This document shows, in pieces, positions 35,307 to 45,829 of a stretch of DNA of 64,000 nucleotides. Made by a program: the position numbers and the translations under genes. The notes under the pieces were generated by a model. It was not told the DNA's origin and searched no databases. It worked only from the letters and a program-made list of their open reading frames with translations. This stretch comes from Ptychodera flava. Its lineage: Eukaryota > Hemichordata > Enteropneusta > Ptychoderidae. The stretch covers positions 23,469,237 to 23,533,236 of the forward strand of contig NC_091930.1 of assembly GCF_041260155.1 (NCBI RefSeq), given 5' to 3'. The number at the start of each line of letters is the position of its first letter. Positions within the stretch are counted from its first letter, which is position 1.

Positions 35307-38300
35307 CAACATCGTCGTCTCCAATTGTTTGTGCACCTATATTTATTTCTCGATGCATTTGCATACAATGTAATATAATCTACATGTCTTATTGCTTATT
35401 CATTTTTCTATAGATGTCTTTACATCTTCTGTTTTCATTCTACAGATCGTTTTATTCTCCACATAATTTCCGTCACTGTTGAGAACTTGAATACTTACCA
35501 CGTCACTTATATCGACGATGGCATTACTATAGTGACAGGAAGACTTATTGCCAAGGTCATCTGTCCAACCATATAGGAAAGTGCAAGTAAACTCGAAGGA
35601 TAGGCCATCACTTTCCATGCAGACGTGTTTGGATTCCTCTTTCAAGGGCTCGGGACACAGTAATCGAATAGCATAATTGAAGCAGTCGCCTCTTTGTTGG
35701 CTGTGAAAACACAAAAATCCTTTCTGCGGGTCACATGTTAGACTAACTTGTCCAGTTTGGCTGTATGGAGTATGAGTGTCATCGGCCAAAGCACACTCAA
35801 TATCAGTCGTCTCGCCACAGAATCCATAGGTTTTTCTCAACTGTTTGACGAGTTTAAACTCTCCGATAGAAGCCGGGTCAAGTGTTTCGCCATTCTCATC
35901 ATCCATCCATTGGGTCCACACAGGGCATGTTTGCTACGTTAAAGAGAACGAGAGGAAGAGAATGCCAACAAGGCAATCGGCACTTTTGAAGCACGAATTT
36001 ACAACATGTTGCCTGTGCATAAAATCTTTGACTCGCCATGCTGTAGACTAAACCTGTCGCTCGAGGACGCTTTCTACGCTCCCCTGTTCTTAGGAGGGGA
36101 GCGTAGAGAGCGCCCTCGAGCGACGGACCTTCCAGTCTTTATGCCTGACGCCTCTAACCATGCGGTCGAATAAGACTACCACAGTTAGAGGTTATAAACG
36201 GCAAGCGAGGGTATTTGGTTGCGGATATAAGACCTCTGGGCTGAAATTAGCATATTTAGCGGGAAATAATCACCGAGCGAAGCGAGGTGATTATTTCACC
36301 CAAATATGCTAATGTTCAGCTCAGAGGTCTTATATCCGCAACCAAATACCCGAGCGCACCGTTTATAACCTCATTATAAAATGCTAAAGTTAAAAACAAG
36401 TGGACAATTGTCGTTCTTTTAGGCCGAAGTTGGAACGAGAGTTCAGGAGCGCCCAGCCTCACACAAACTCTGAAAAGAACGTTTCAGAACGCGCGCGTGC
36501 ACAGTTGATTCAATAAAATACGGTAAGGTAACGCATCGATATTGCGACAACGAATTTGAAGAAATTTACTTGAAAAAAAACGCTCAAAAAACTTTAAAAA
36601 ATTATGTTGTTGTCACATAGCCGTCGCTGCTTACAGAAATTCTTCATTTGTTTCTCATCGAGCTGCACCAGACTAAAATTTAACAATCAGAATCAATCTC
36701 AAGCCGTAGACTTGTTCGATATTATGGCGCGTTGACGCGTTGAGCTCTCAAACTGGCGTTCAAAATTTGCGCGAGCTCAAAATGTTACGCGACGCGCAGG
36801 TCTTCTTGTTGAGGATATAAACCCCGGCTCTAGCCAATCAGATTGCCGGATTCTAGCTAAGCATATTATAATAGAGCTTATGTGGGGGACTACCGTTTCA
36901 CTGTCAATGCGGAAAAAATGCATATATATTATCAGTAAATCTAACTGTGTATATTGTGATATAGCCTGATGATTACCTAGAATTTTACCGACGATTGCTT
37001 AGAATTTTCCGCTTGAATTCGGTTTGTATGACTAACAATGATTCTGACCAACAGTAACCCTTCTGCACATTGGGCATCGTGAGGATAATCTCCCTTGTTT
37101 ATTTTCGTGATCCTTTGATGTAACCGTTCATCCGCTTTTAATGAATACATTTTTTTAACAACTGCTTAAGTCATTAACATCGACCGGACACTGAATCTTG
37201 ATCTCCCTGCTCTACATTGACAGATGTACTAATGGGTGCTGTCCTTTTTACTCCTCGGGACTGTCTTTAGTTAATTCTTTAGTAAATTATAGACGCATAC
37301 CAACGTCATGACAATACGCAGATCCTTACTCAATATAAACAGTGCATTATAGTGTGCTGGACATAGAACCTGTTGAGACACCCCGAGACGCCGACCGTGA
37401 CCCGACGAGTATTGTTAGACAAGTGTACGTCATAGAAGTTTACCGTGTAACTCGTACGTTACTCAGGTAATAAAGTACGTTGACTTTGAATATATCTGCG
37501 TGCCTGTTGCCTTCTCCATTGAAAAATCGTTCTACCCAAGGGCGTATGTATCAAAAGTCGACCATCACTACCCGCATCACAACCAAGCTACGTGACAGTA
37601 TTATTCAGGAATCCTAACTGTGTGTAAACATTTCAAAAAAAGATGAGTGTAATATCATCCATCCGGTCACATTTTCATCCCTCCGTCTATCCATGCATTT
37701 TTTGTTGGTACATCTAGCTGTTAAGATCTGTGCCATCATGTCTTATCGGTCAATTCTTCTGTCTGTCTCTAAATCAGTCAATTAGTCTCTAAGTCTATGA
37801 ATCTTAATTCTACCGAAATGACTATAAGCCTTACAACAGTGACATAAATCGTCGATCACAAAATATGACAATTTAAAGGCACATTCAATTAAGACAGTTC
37901 ATAAACAAATACACAACCATTGGAAAAATTAGGGGTATAAAATGTTTGAAATTTAGCAGCTTCTTTCAAATTGTTCATCGGCTATGATGATGAATCAGTT
38001 TTCTCCAGTTTACAGAGCGATACTGCTACACAACGACCTAATGAGAGCAAATCGAACTCGTGAGGTGATTGGTACTGCGATTTGATTGTAAAACGGAAAT
38101 TGATATGATACATTGAAGGTTTAATGCTTGAGCGGCGTAGCTTAGCTTGGTTGACCTGCTAACTATAATAGTGTATGTATATCTTTATCTCCCGTTTGTC
38201 ATCCATTAACGATCTGGACTCATTCTTATGCATCTGTGAAATATTCTAAGCTTGCATCTATCTTTATTACTTACCTGAGCATAATAGATTGGAAGGATAG

Positions 38301-38343
38301 AGTACAATAATTTTAACACCGAAAGAACCATCCTCCGAGCCAT
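33428..38343 (-). CDS. Gene B: secreted-start membrane protein, SP-WxxW-SEA-TM
   Basis: Four minus-strand exons (38343-38275, 35933-35424, 34835-34571, 33553-33428) join with matching phases 0, 0 and 1. They encode about 325 residues: an N-terminal signal peptide (residues 1-22), a WxxW domain (about 24-115), a Cys-containing spacer, an SEA-like domain (about 194-275) and a single transmembrane segment (about 290-312) with a short cytosolic start. WxxW modules are known from secreted and mucin-type extracellular proteins. SEA domains in membrane mucins and receptors often self-cleave at a G-SVVV site; here the matching place reads G-ALVV, so cleavage is uncertain. The last visible exon ends in phase 1 at a GTAGGT donor, so the protein continued further. 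No later coding exon was recognised. It lies downstream of a kinase gene on the same strand and may be a kinase-less relative. Confidence 0.72.
33978..34280. mobile_element. Diverged copy of the TTAA MITE family, copy 4
   Basis: In the gene B intron between exons 3 and 4. Shares GGGGCTCATTTTAAAGGTTT, TTTTCACCGTGTTAG, AAAATTTACACGGTGA and the terminus TTTCGAGCCACTTACTACC with the 8.2-8.9-kb copies. The flanking TTAA has decayed to TTAC and the left end is not clear. Confidence 0.7.
34571..34835 (-). CDS. Gene B exon 3: SEA-like domain
   Basis: Starts after CCATAG in phase 0 and ends at TCAG|GTTAGT in phase 1. Residues include YITIKFSPYLNQM, then DGSEGALVVKITVFFSKDAE, then ITAFTEAATRR and FRVDTDSVRVI. 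The order 'G-S-E-G-A-L-V-V..V.F' , 'T.D.V..AF..A', 'VD.DS..V' is that of the second half of SEA domains. The exact acceptor is chosen for phase agreement; a later AG would shorten the domain. Confidence 0.65.
35241..35307. repeat. (CT)n microsatellite
   Basis: CT run broken by two extra C. Open frames through it give artificial SLSL or RERE peptides. Confidence 0.95.
35424..35933 (-). CDS. Gene B exon 2: WxxW domain
   Basis: Begins after TAACGTAG in phase 0 with QTCPVWTQWMDDENGETLD. The WxxW signature (W-T-Q-W) is followed by G-E-F, a C-x6-D-I-E-C segment (FCGETTDIEC), then QTGQVSLTCDPQKGFLC, then a Q-x-x-G-D-C-x-N-Y-A-I-R-L-L-C end, all as in the mucin-type WxxW repeat. About 60 further residues with an extra Cys set (VCMESDG, FTCTFLYGW, SSCHYS, TICR) are unassigned. 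The donor GAT|GTAAAG fits exon 3; an alternative GT lies about 20 bases upstream. Confidence 0.82.
36056..36124. repeat. Palindrome with 26-bp arms
   Basis: GTCGCTCGAGGACGCTTTCT and ACGCTCCCC pair with GGGGAGCGTA and GAGAGCGCCCTCGAGCGAC. It sits 64 bp left of a larger palindrome, inside the gene B first intron. Confidence 0.85.
36188..36372. repeat. Large palindrome, 185 bp, GAGCGAAGCGAG centre
   Basis: GAGGTTATAAACGG at the left is mirrored by CCGTTTATAACCTC at the right. Long inner arms match (GTATTTGGTTGCGGATATAA, GACCTCTGGGCTGA, GGGAAATAATCACC). The centre is GAGCGAAGCGAG. Non-coding foldback element. Confidence 0.9.
36367..36879. mobile_element. MITE-like unit overlapping the palindrome's right end
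   Basis: AACCTCATTATAAAATGCT (36367-36385) is mirrored by AGCATATTATAATAGAGCTT (about 36860-36879). The 500-bp body is non-coding, with CpG-containing blocks such as GCGCGAGCTC. The left terminus is shared with the palindrome, so one may have landed in the other. Confidence 0.7.
36880..38274. other. Rest of gene B first intron
   Basis: AT-rich sequence without recognised exon or repeat. Confidence 0.5.
38275..38343 (-). CDS. Gene B exon 1: start codon and signal peptide
   Basis: Minus-strand ATG at 38343 in a GGCCATGG context opens MARRMVLSVLKLLYSILPIY and YAQ, ending CAG|GTAAGT in phase 0. A basic start, a hydrophobic core and a small-residue end make a signal peptide, with likely cleavage near YYA. 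Phase and sense agree with the WxxW exon. A second in-frame ATG four codons later is possible. Confidence 0.72.
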
Positions 38344-39639
38344 GGCCACTTTGATGTAATCAGATACAACTGCAAGAATGATTACGGCGACATTAGTATA
38401 TTGGTATTTTGGTAAGTTACAGGTTAACTCAGAACTCGACTTTATTCATGAATGAATCAAGTCATACTCTATCAGTTTGCAACAGTGTTTTACATTGGTA
38501 ACATTTGTTTTGCATTTTAACAATGTATTTGTGCGAAATGATAAACACTTGAACTACTACTATTTTGCGTCAAGCCATGAATCTGTTTATTGTACAGACT
38601 AATCTACACTGGTTTCTCTCAATCGTTTATATTAAAAATGCAGTGTGTGAGAAAACTATCGTATCGCTTTGTGTAATTCATTAGCATAAACACCAGTGGT
38701 AGGATAGAAATAGGGGCGGGAAATGACAAACACGTCGTGGACCACAACCTGTGGCTGGGTACAAAGAATCCCATAGATGACGACTTGATGTCACCGCATA
38801 TCATGCAAAAAACAAACAATATTTTATCTTTGAAATAATTTTGGGTAGCCACAAAGAGGGGGGGGGGGGATTTTTGCACGATGAAAAGCCAACTTTCTAT
38901 GGAAATTCCTCGCGAAAAGCTCCTTTCAAATCAGAATTCTAGTACTCAAGCATATCCAATCAAATATTTGTAGAATACCCATTGCAGGCTTATTAAATTT
39001 TTTTTTGTTTTCATGTAAGAAAATCAAATTGTCATATAAGATTTAGATTTTCTCACAGCAAAACAGATCACTTAAAGAAAAGTCGACGTGGGTAATGTCA
39101 AATCATTTTCTCTTTGGTGAGGCATATATAGGAATTCAAGTTAAAAAGTAGTTTTCGCTTGAAAATTATGCCGACGTAACTTCATTGAAGGAAGGTCCTC
39201 TTATGGCCACATAACATTATTTTCGCGACCCGACTATAGCGTACAATGGGGTGTGCGATGGGGTCAAGTTGTTAACTAAGGGACTTTCCCGGTCCACTGC
39301 AGCTTTCTAGCGTTTCATGGAGTGTTTTTTATTCCCATTCCTATTTCTATGCTACCACTAATTATAATATAAGACTTCTTGTGAAGCTGCACTTTGTTCT
39401 CCCAACATCATTGTGATACAAATGTGACAAAAATATACAATTAAGTATCAAATTTGCAGGGAGAATATTGATATGACAAGACCCTAGTTATCAGTGACAT
39501 GATAGAAGAATCGCAGTAACGAGATTCAGAACAATCGACTGTAAATATAGGTCACGTTAAGTTTTTTGAAAAGAACCATGTTTTTTTCTTTTGTGATTAC
39601 AAATATTTGTAGGAGACATGATAAAAAAATTAGTTTCTT
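38344..39639. other. Upstream of gene B, nothing recognised
   Basis: Should contain the gene B promoter and any 5' untranslated exon, but no TATA or other clear element was seen. A poly-G run lies at about 38859-38868. Confidence 0.45.
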
Positions 39640-40310
39640 CTATATAGAGATGTGAACTGAATGTGCTCACGTGTTGTACAACAGCTTCATAAATAGAAGT
39701 ACGCTTCACAGAACAATCAGATATCTGTTATATCATTATATGAAGCAGGTTTCACCAACTTTTATGCAGTACTCTCAGAGTTCAATCACTAATTAAAACC
39801 TTTTTAATGTGCAAATTAGCTTTTTTATGAACTTGACACTGCTTAATGCTTCATGGGACAATAAGATATCTATCGTATTAATATATGTACCACGTTTTAT
39901 CAAATATAATGCTGTAATTCAGGAGTAATGTCACAATTAACAAGTTCATTAAATAAACACGTGAACCTTTATTTAACTTGACACCGCTCAGTGATTCGCG
40001 CGACAATTAGATATTTTTCAGATCAATTGCTGTAGCAAGTTTCACCAAATTTGTTGCCGTAATTTTAGAGTTATAAACCTAATTACAAAGTTCAATAAAT
40101 ATGTAAATCAACCCTTAATTAAATGCTTCACAATACAGTCAGATATCTATCATATCAGTATCTGCAGCAGATTTCATCAAATTTGGTGCATTTAATCCGG
40201 AATTATACGACTAATTACATATGCAAGTGAGCTATTTATCGACTCAACACTGCCCTATGCTTCTCAGTACAATTAGATACCTATCAGATCAACATCTTTA
40301 TTTGAAATAC
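39640..40310 (+). repeat. Dispersed repeat with ~120-bp internal units (partner 61.4 kb)
   Basis: Begins GATGTGAACTGAATGTGCTC as at 61.40 kb. Inside, a unit with 'CAGATATCTRTYATATCA..', 'GTTTCATCAAATTTGGTGC', 'AGAGTTAT..CTAATTACA' and 'TATGCAAATGARC' recurs about five times at roughly 120-130 bp spacing. Further copies lie at 61.4 and 23.9 kb. Confidence 0.8.
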
Positions 40311-41960
40311 CACAGTCAAAATTAATAAAGTTTCTTGTAGTAATAAAGAAAGTAGTCAGACGGTTTTGAGTTGATGTTATATGAAATATCACAATCAAAA
40401 TTAATAAATCAAATAAAGCAAACCCTTGCACAAAAGACCACCCCTCCCCTCCCAAGGGGACTGACTACTATGCCCTGTGGACAGACTTTATATGGAGCAT
40501 TGTCAGAGAGGCTAAAGGGCGGCTTGACACACAGACTAGAATGCATTGACGGATCACGGCACACGGGTCACAGCAAGATAGGCTAGTCTGCAGTAACAGA
40601 GCTCGAGAGAAACAAAATACCAACAAATAAAAGGAGATATACCAGAATTGGAAAGAACAGTAAACGGAAGAGAAAAAAAAAGAAAGAGGACATAGAACAA
40701 AAATGAGATTTTCATATTCCTTTTGCTGATTAATGTAAGAGTGTAACACGAATGAAGCCAATTCACATATTCGCAACATATGACAAGAGAGTCAAATCTG
40801 AACTCAAAAACCAAGGGAGTATGACATGTTGATTCCGGTCAGAAGTAATTCAGGCTTATCATTGAAAATATCAAACATTAACACAGGCTGCACAGCAGGT
40901 CTACATATATTTAGGCACCGCGATAAAACTTTGACTGTTGACTGTTGCTCAAATATTCACAGGCTGTAGTAAACGTTATGTCTAGTCAATGTGCATCTGA
41001 AACTCGGGACAGTGCACTATATTCCCAAAGAGAGTGCACATTCAGCAACCGAAAGTGAAAGGTTAAACGTAGGTTAATAATATAGTTCAGACTGTCTCAC
41101 TAGTACTCGCGATATCAAAGCAAGTCTACCAAGTGTTTACATAATGTTGCCTTGAGTGCTTTTTATGCAGTTAGTTGCAAGAACTCGAATATCTAGGTCA
41201 AGATAATCTACACAATTCCAATAGTTCCCGCGGAAAAGAAAAATAAGCTTTGGATTGTTGTAGAGAGTGTGCTATTAATTTTAAAAACTGTGTCTCCAGG
41301 TGTGATGGCGCCACGGGGACAGATATTCTGACTTTCAAATTGTCGCAGAAAATGAGTAATTAAACTTTTTAAGATCACTTCATAATGCAACATCTATCCG
41401 AAACTGCTTTATATGACCTCTGCTGAGCTGGGTGACACAAAACAAATAGCTGTTGTGCAAGTGTCATCGAATTTGAAACGCCGGCAACATCATTTCAAAA
41501 AAGTCCAGGTATTTTGATCCAGCCCAATTCATGCAAATCATGAAGAAAAATCGACTAGAGGTGAACAGAGATAGCGGCGAACAGAACGGCATGTTATAAA
41601 CACCTGCACGGGAAGAAGCATAAGCAGTCCACGAACGTTGAGTGTCTATTGAAATTGGAACCTCGACGAGGCTGCGCTCATGCGTCTTTGAAATTTGTAA
41701 TGTTTGAAGTGATCCACACCCTTTAGCTTTGATTTAAACTTGATTCTGACGACGAACAATGATATTGTAGTCGTTCGTTGTCAGTACCTACCTGACTCGA
41801 CGAATACTGAGCCAAAATTCAGCACTCTCTCATAGGTATTTCTTTTCAACGACTACGGTGACGGCCATTCGGACAATTGTCAATTGTGATCTGTATTGAT
41901 AATTTGCATACTGTTTCTCATGAAACTCCTGCCTGCCCATAACAATTTGCTCTCCCTCTC

Positions 41961-42036
<76 letters not shown>

Positions 42037-42459
42037 CAACCAAATACTGAGCTCAAAATCAATCTCATTAATTAATCCTGAAGTAAATAACGAGACGATA
42101 TTCAGAAAATCGGAGGCCAAGTAACGATGATTTCATGATCAAAAGAGGGACTCCGAAAATTTATCAGAGGTCCCCCCGGAAAACAAACCAAAAAAAAGCA
42201 AAAACCCCAAAAAACAAAACAAAACAAAACAAAAAAACAAAAACAAAAGAAAACAAATAAAAAAACGTTGAAGGAACTGACAATCCATACGACTGATGCC
42301 TGATACAACATGGAATACATTCACAAAAATGTATCTTGAAAGTATTTATAGTAGTGCAACCTAAATTCGTTTGAACACGATAAAAATTCTAACCACGCTT
42401 GTGATAGATATGTCGTTTAGTGATTTATACGGGAATAATAATTTCAAAAGAATCTGTGT
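40311..42459. other. Intergenic stretch with simple repeats
   Basis: A (CT)n tract at 41950-42030 and an A/CAAAA-rich tract at 42180-42262. No exon recognised. Confidence 0.5.
41950..42030. repeat. (CT)n microsatellite
   Basis: About 80 bases of CT with two extra C near the start. Confidence 0.95.
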
Positions 42460-43565
42460 TTTCCACAGATATGAAAGCTGTCGAACCAGCTTGTCCATTG
42501 ACAATGATGTTTTGTGCACATAAAATTCATTGATTAACTTCACCGTTTCTTGCATGACTGAGCTGCTTTTACATACTCTTATATGAGGACGGATTCATTT
42601 TTCAATTTGCCCCCCCCCCCGAAAAAACAACAACAATGAAACACATCAAAGGTTACGTCTTTCAGAAATCAAATTGCTGAAATAGAGAATCAAGAAACAG
42701 GATAGAGTGTGCCATTGCGTAGATTTTATTGTACATCATTCAGACAGTTACATAATATTTGAATTTACCTTATACAGTGCGTTTCGCTGCAGCTATAAAC
42801 TACGTACTTACGCAAAATCACACTAAATTTCGTTGCTTTTGAAGAAAGTGCGTTGGATAAAGTTGTCTTCCCATTTGCAGGGAAGACAGTTATGTTTCAT
42901 GCAATTTTAAATTTAACTTACTGTTACAATGATATTCCCTAATAGGAAAACCATTCTTTTATAGAACCAGTGACAAAAAAATAAGAAAACACTTTCACTA
43001 AGCAAAACTGAAGTCCTTGTGTAGATTACGATCATTTGCAAGACAAAAAACCCCAAACTTTTAAAAGTATCGGATATCTTTAACTGAGATAACAGTGTAA
43101 AGAAAATGTAACCTTTGACGTTTCTCCTTTTATGTATTTTTCCCATTGAAATACAAAATGTCGTATTGGAAGAGGTTAACTAAATTTCATTATCCAGTAG
43201 ACTGATGTAGGTACGTACCGATAACCTAAATGAGGAATTTTCATAGGTTAAAATACTAATTGAAACTCGTGTTATGTCAATATTATTAAATATATGGGAC
43301 TATTTTTGGAAAATAATATACTAATAAAAATGTAAGTCAAATCTCATATTTTTGACAAGTTTTAGACCTCCTGGCTGATTGAAATAGAGCCATATTGAGA
43401 AGATTCTTTCTGAAATTCAATAATGACGTCATCCTTGTCTAAAACTACATATTCCGAAGTTTTTTTTGTATCAGGATTAATTAACGGAAGGCAAAATTAC
43501 AAGTACATGTTTTAAGAAACTTTGTAATCGCTACCTTGTAGAAACATTAAAATATACAGTTATGA
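42460..43565. repeat. Segmental duplicate A (partner 31.42-32.51 kb)
   Basis: Same orientation and order as the 31.4-kb copy. Shared words include GTGCACATAAAATTCA, TTATATGAGGACGGATTCATTTTTCAATTTGC, GAAAACACTTTCACTAAGC and TTGAAATACAAAATGTCGTAT written here as separate anchors. It follows the last kinase exon of gene A by about 0.6 kb, placing it at the 3' end of that gene. Confidence 0.8.
43362..43473 (-). CDS. Candidate 3'-terminal exon of gene A
   Basis: A minus-strand frame reads SEYVVLDKDDVIIEF, QKESSQYGS, ISISQEV and ends TAA at 43364-43362. The equivalent place in the duplicate (about 32.4-32.3 kb) keeps DKANVELQKESAQY with an in-frame 6-base difference, which hints at past coding constraint. 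A second frame is also conserved and the acceptor is not clear, so reading frame and start are unsure. Confidence 0.33.
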
Positions 43566-44123
43566 GGTCGTTTAAAGCAGGCATGTATAGAATACATTGA
43601 ACCGTTAGAATACTGTACATATGCTTTCATGATGTGAAGTAGAAAATACGTTTCCAGTTTCCAGAGATTAATTCATAACTCGTCATCCTCATAACCGAAG
43701 TAGTGTTATCATCCAGAAATGCTGGTTCATACTTCCTCAGTAAATTGGTTTCGCGTTAATCATCACCGATCAGTCCATGGCCTTCATTTTAATGTAGGAC
43801 TTTAAAACAGAAAAGAGACAGGGACATTGTAACTCTGATGTGTAAGACTGACGCTGGCTTTCAATATTTGAAAAATATGTGAAACCTGAAACAAAAAGCG
43901 TGTAGAAGAGACGAAAGTGATCATTAAAACTGACGACGATGATCAAATAATGTCATCTTTAGGAGTTTATATACTAGAAATCCGCTACTACACTACGTAC
44001 ACAATTAACATATAGTATGTTGTTTTATTACGTCCTATCATGAATCCATTATCTTAATTCGGTCTCAATTAAACACATTGTCGATGTCGATATTTGTTTC
44101 CCTAGTGATTGTGTCCTTCTTAC

Positions 44124-44223
44124 CTTCTCATCATTGGCAATCTTCTGCAGAATCGCCGTCAATTCAGCAAAGGTGGGTCTCTTCTCCGGATCTTCATCCC
44201 AACAACTCAGGATTATGGAATAC
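44124..44223 (-). CDS. Gene A kinase exon 7: C-lobe end
   Basis: Reads (L)YSIILSCWDEDPEKRPTF then AELTAILQKIANDEK, ending AAG|GTAAGA in phase 0. C-W-x-x-D-P-x-x-R-P-T-F is the invariant end of tyrosine kinase domains, with the structural Arg kept. The acceptor TTAAAG|G fits the phase left by exon 6. Confidence 0.85.
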
Positions 44224-44553
44224 CTTTAAACAAACAATGATTATTTTATGATGCATAAGACTCCTCATCACGTACAAACACCATCGTAATTATTCACTGA
44301 AGGAACGTTGTATATGTGCACGTTCACGATAGTAGCGTACCAGCCGATTACCGGGTTGGTGATTTATTCAATAAAATGTGAAATCGGTAATACTATGCAA
44401 TTCAGAAGGCCGTGAAAACTCAAAAGAATTGCTTCTCTCCAGATAGCCTACACAGGGGAACCATTCAGATATATCGATCAATGATAAAATTACGTCATCT
44501 TAGAGACCGCAACTCCCCATCAAAGTGTATATTTATTGAGACGCATTTCTGAC

Positions 44554-44650
44554 AGCTCTTGTTCACAGTGCGAAGGCTTTTGCATTCGAGAACCTTCTCT
44601 CAATGATGACGTCACTTCCTGTTCCGACATTCCTTGATATGGTATGTCGC
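44554..44650 (-). CDS. Gene A kinase exon 6: helix G region
   Basis: After CTTGCAG the exon reads (G)DIPYQGMSEQEVTSSLREG, then SRMQKPSHCEQEL, ending CT|GTCAGA, an unusual donor that nevertheless gives exact phase and the expected L-Y-S junction with exon 7. Family sequence is TPYPGM..EV...L..GYRM.KP.HC..ELY. Confidence 0.8.
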
Positions 44651-44898
44651 CTGCAAGCGTAAATATAGGCGACGTAAGATGAGTCAGATAATATATGCTT
44701 TACTGCATTTGTTGATTTAAGAAATGCTAAATTAAAATACATTGTACAGTTTTAAACTATACTAGTTACTTAACAGACCAGACTATATTGTGATAAGATC
44801 TCATTACACATAATTAGTAGCAAAACACAAAACTAGAAGGCAGGTGTATTTAATAAGCAACAGACTGTGATTAAGCTGACACCAAACGTTTCACTTAC

Positions 44899-45009
44899 CC
44901 GTAGTGACAATTTCCCACAAGACAACACCAAATGACCAGACTCACTTTTTGTCGTAAATATATCATCCTTAACAGACTCCACAGCTATCCAGCGAATTGC
45001 TAATTTACC
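44899..45009 (-). CDS. Gene A kinase exon 5: activation segment end, one base short
   Basis: Starts GGTAAATTAGCA (GKLAIRWIAVESV, then DDIFTTKS). The second half reads VWSFGVVLWEIVTT, the expected family sequence, only in the next frame: one base appears lost in the 'KSD' codons near 44950. The exon is 111 bases where the flanking phases need 112. The P of A-P-E is V. Both halves are clearly kinase. Confidence 0.85.
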
Positions 45010-45543
45010 CTACAAGAAAGCAACGAACGATTCAATAGTAATTCGTCTGTTTCGATTTATGTTGAAAATGAAGAATTTCAACTTTCTTCACTATGCGCGC
45101 TGCACCAGCGTCTCGTTTTCTCGGAAACGTTTGCGTCTGTTTTTCAGGTCGTGTTAGCCGATGACATATAAGCGGAGACCACAAATTGCCTACTTTCCGA
45201 TAAATCTACACTTTAAATACACTCAGGTGCGACATAGACCCAAGGAGGCAGCAACAACTCTACAGTCAGAATATGCATGGAAGGAAGGCATGATTTCCAG
45301 CAGGTCCATAACGCGGACGTGTGGAGAACTTAGACAGTGGGGACTTCGTCTATGCGGGAAAAGAGATCGACGTACAAAACTCCTTTGCTTCCTAGAGTAT
45401 TCCCTTGTAATATTATTAGAGCTGCTGATCAATAAACAAAACATCAAAAAAATATAAACTGCCGACTGTTATTGTGCTGCGCGACAACTAATTACAAAGC
45501 AGGTGTAAATCAAAAACTGCTAATCTGACTTTTTGGCGACAGC
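45010..45543. other. Gene A intron left of the BEL/Pao element
   Basis: Part of the intron between kinase exons 4 and 5. A 98-codon plus-strand open frame (45161-45457) shows no family resemblance. Confidence 0.5.
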
Positions 45544-45791
45544 TGTCGGAAAGCAAACCCATTATAGAGAAATTGCAACACTGTAACCATTTGGTGTGCG
45601 TTTCCATAGTAACTGAGTTTCCCGCCAGTTTGCTGTCACATGATTAGGCGGCGCATGTACGTTAGTTATACGAATAAAACTCACGACTTTGAGTGTATGA
45701 AAAGTCTGTCTCTGCGTGTCTCAGTTTCCCTGTGAACCCGCTTCTTGGGGAAAGCGAGAGAACTATAAGGTGTACACACACCTCCCCCACA
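45544..45791 (+). repeat. BEL/Pao 5' LTR
   Basis: Starts TGTCGGAAAGCAAACCC and ends ACCTCCCCCACA. An AATAAAA word in ACGAATAAAACTCACG may serve as the polyadenylation signal. The next bases, TTGGTGCCGAGACC, are the probable primer-binding site. Confidence 0.93.
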
Positions 45792-45829
45792 TTGGTGCCG
45801 AGACCAGGATACATCCGGAAACCGAGACC

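Noticed and set aside
35173-35378. Open frames rich in SLSL or RERE
   Set aside because: Translation of the CT microsatellite.
41830-42120. Minus-strand RERE frames
   Set aside because: Translation of a CT microsatellite; the same holds at 55.5-55.7 kb.
45161-45457. 98-codon plus-strand open frame left of the BEL element
   Set aside because: Lies in an intron of gene A on the opposite strand and shows no family resemblance.
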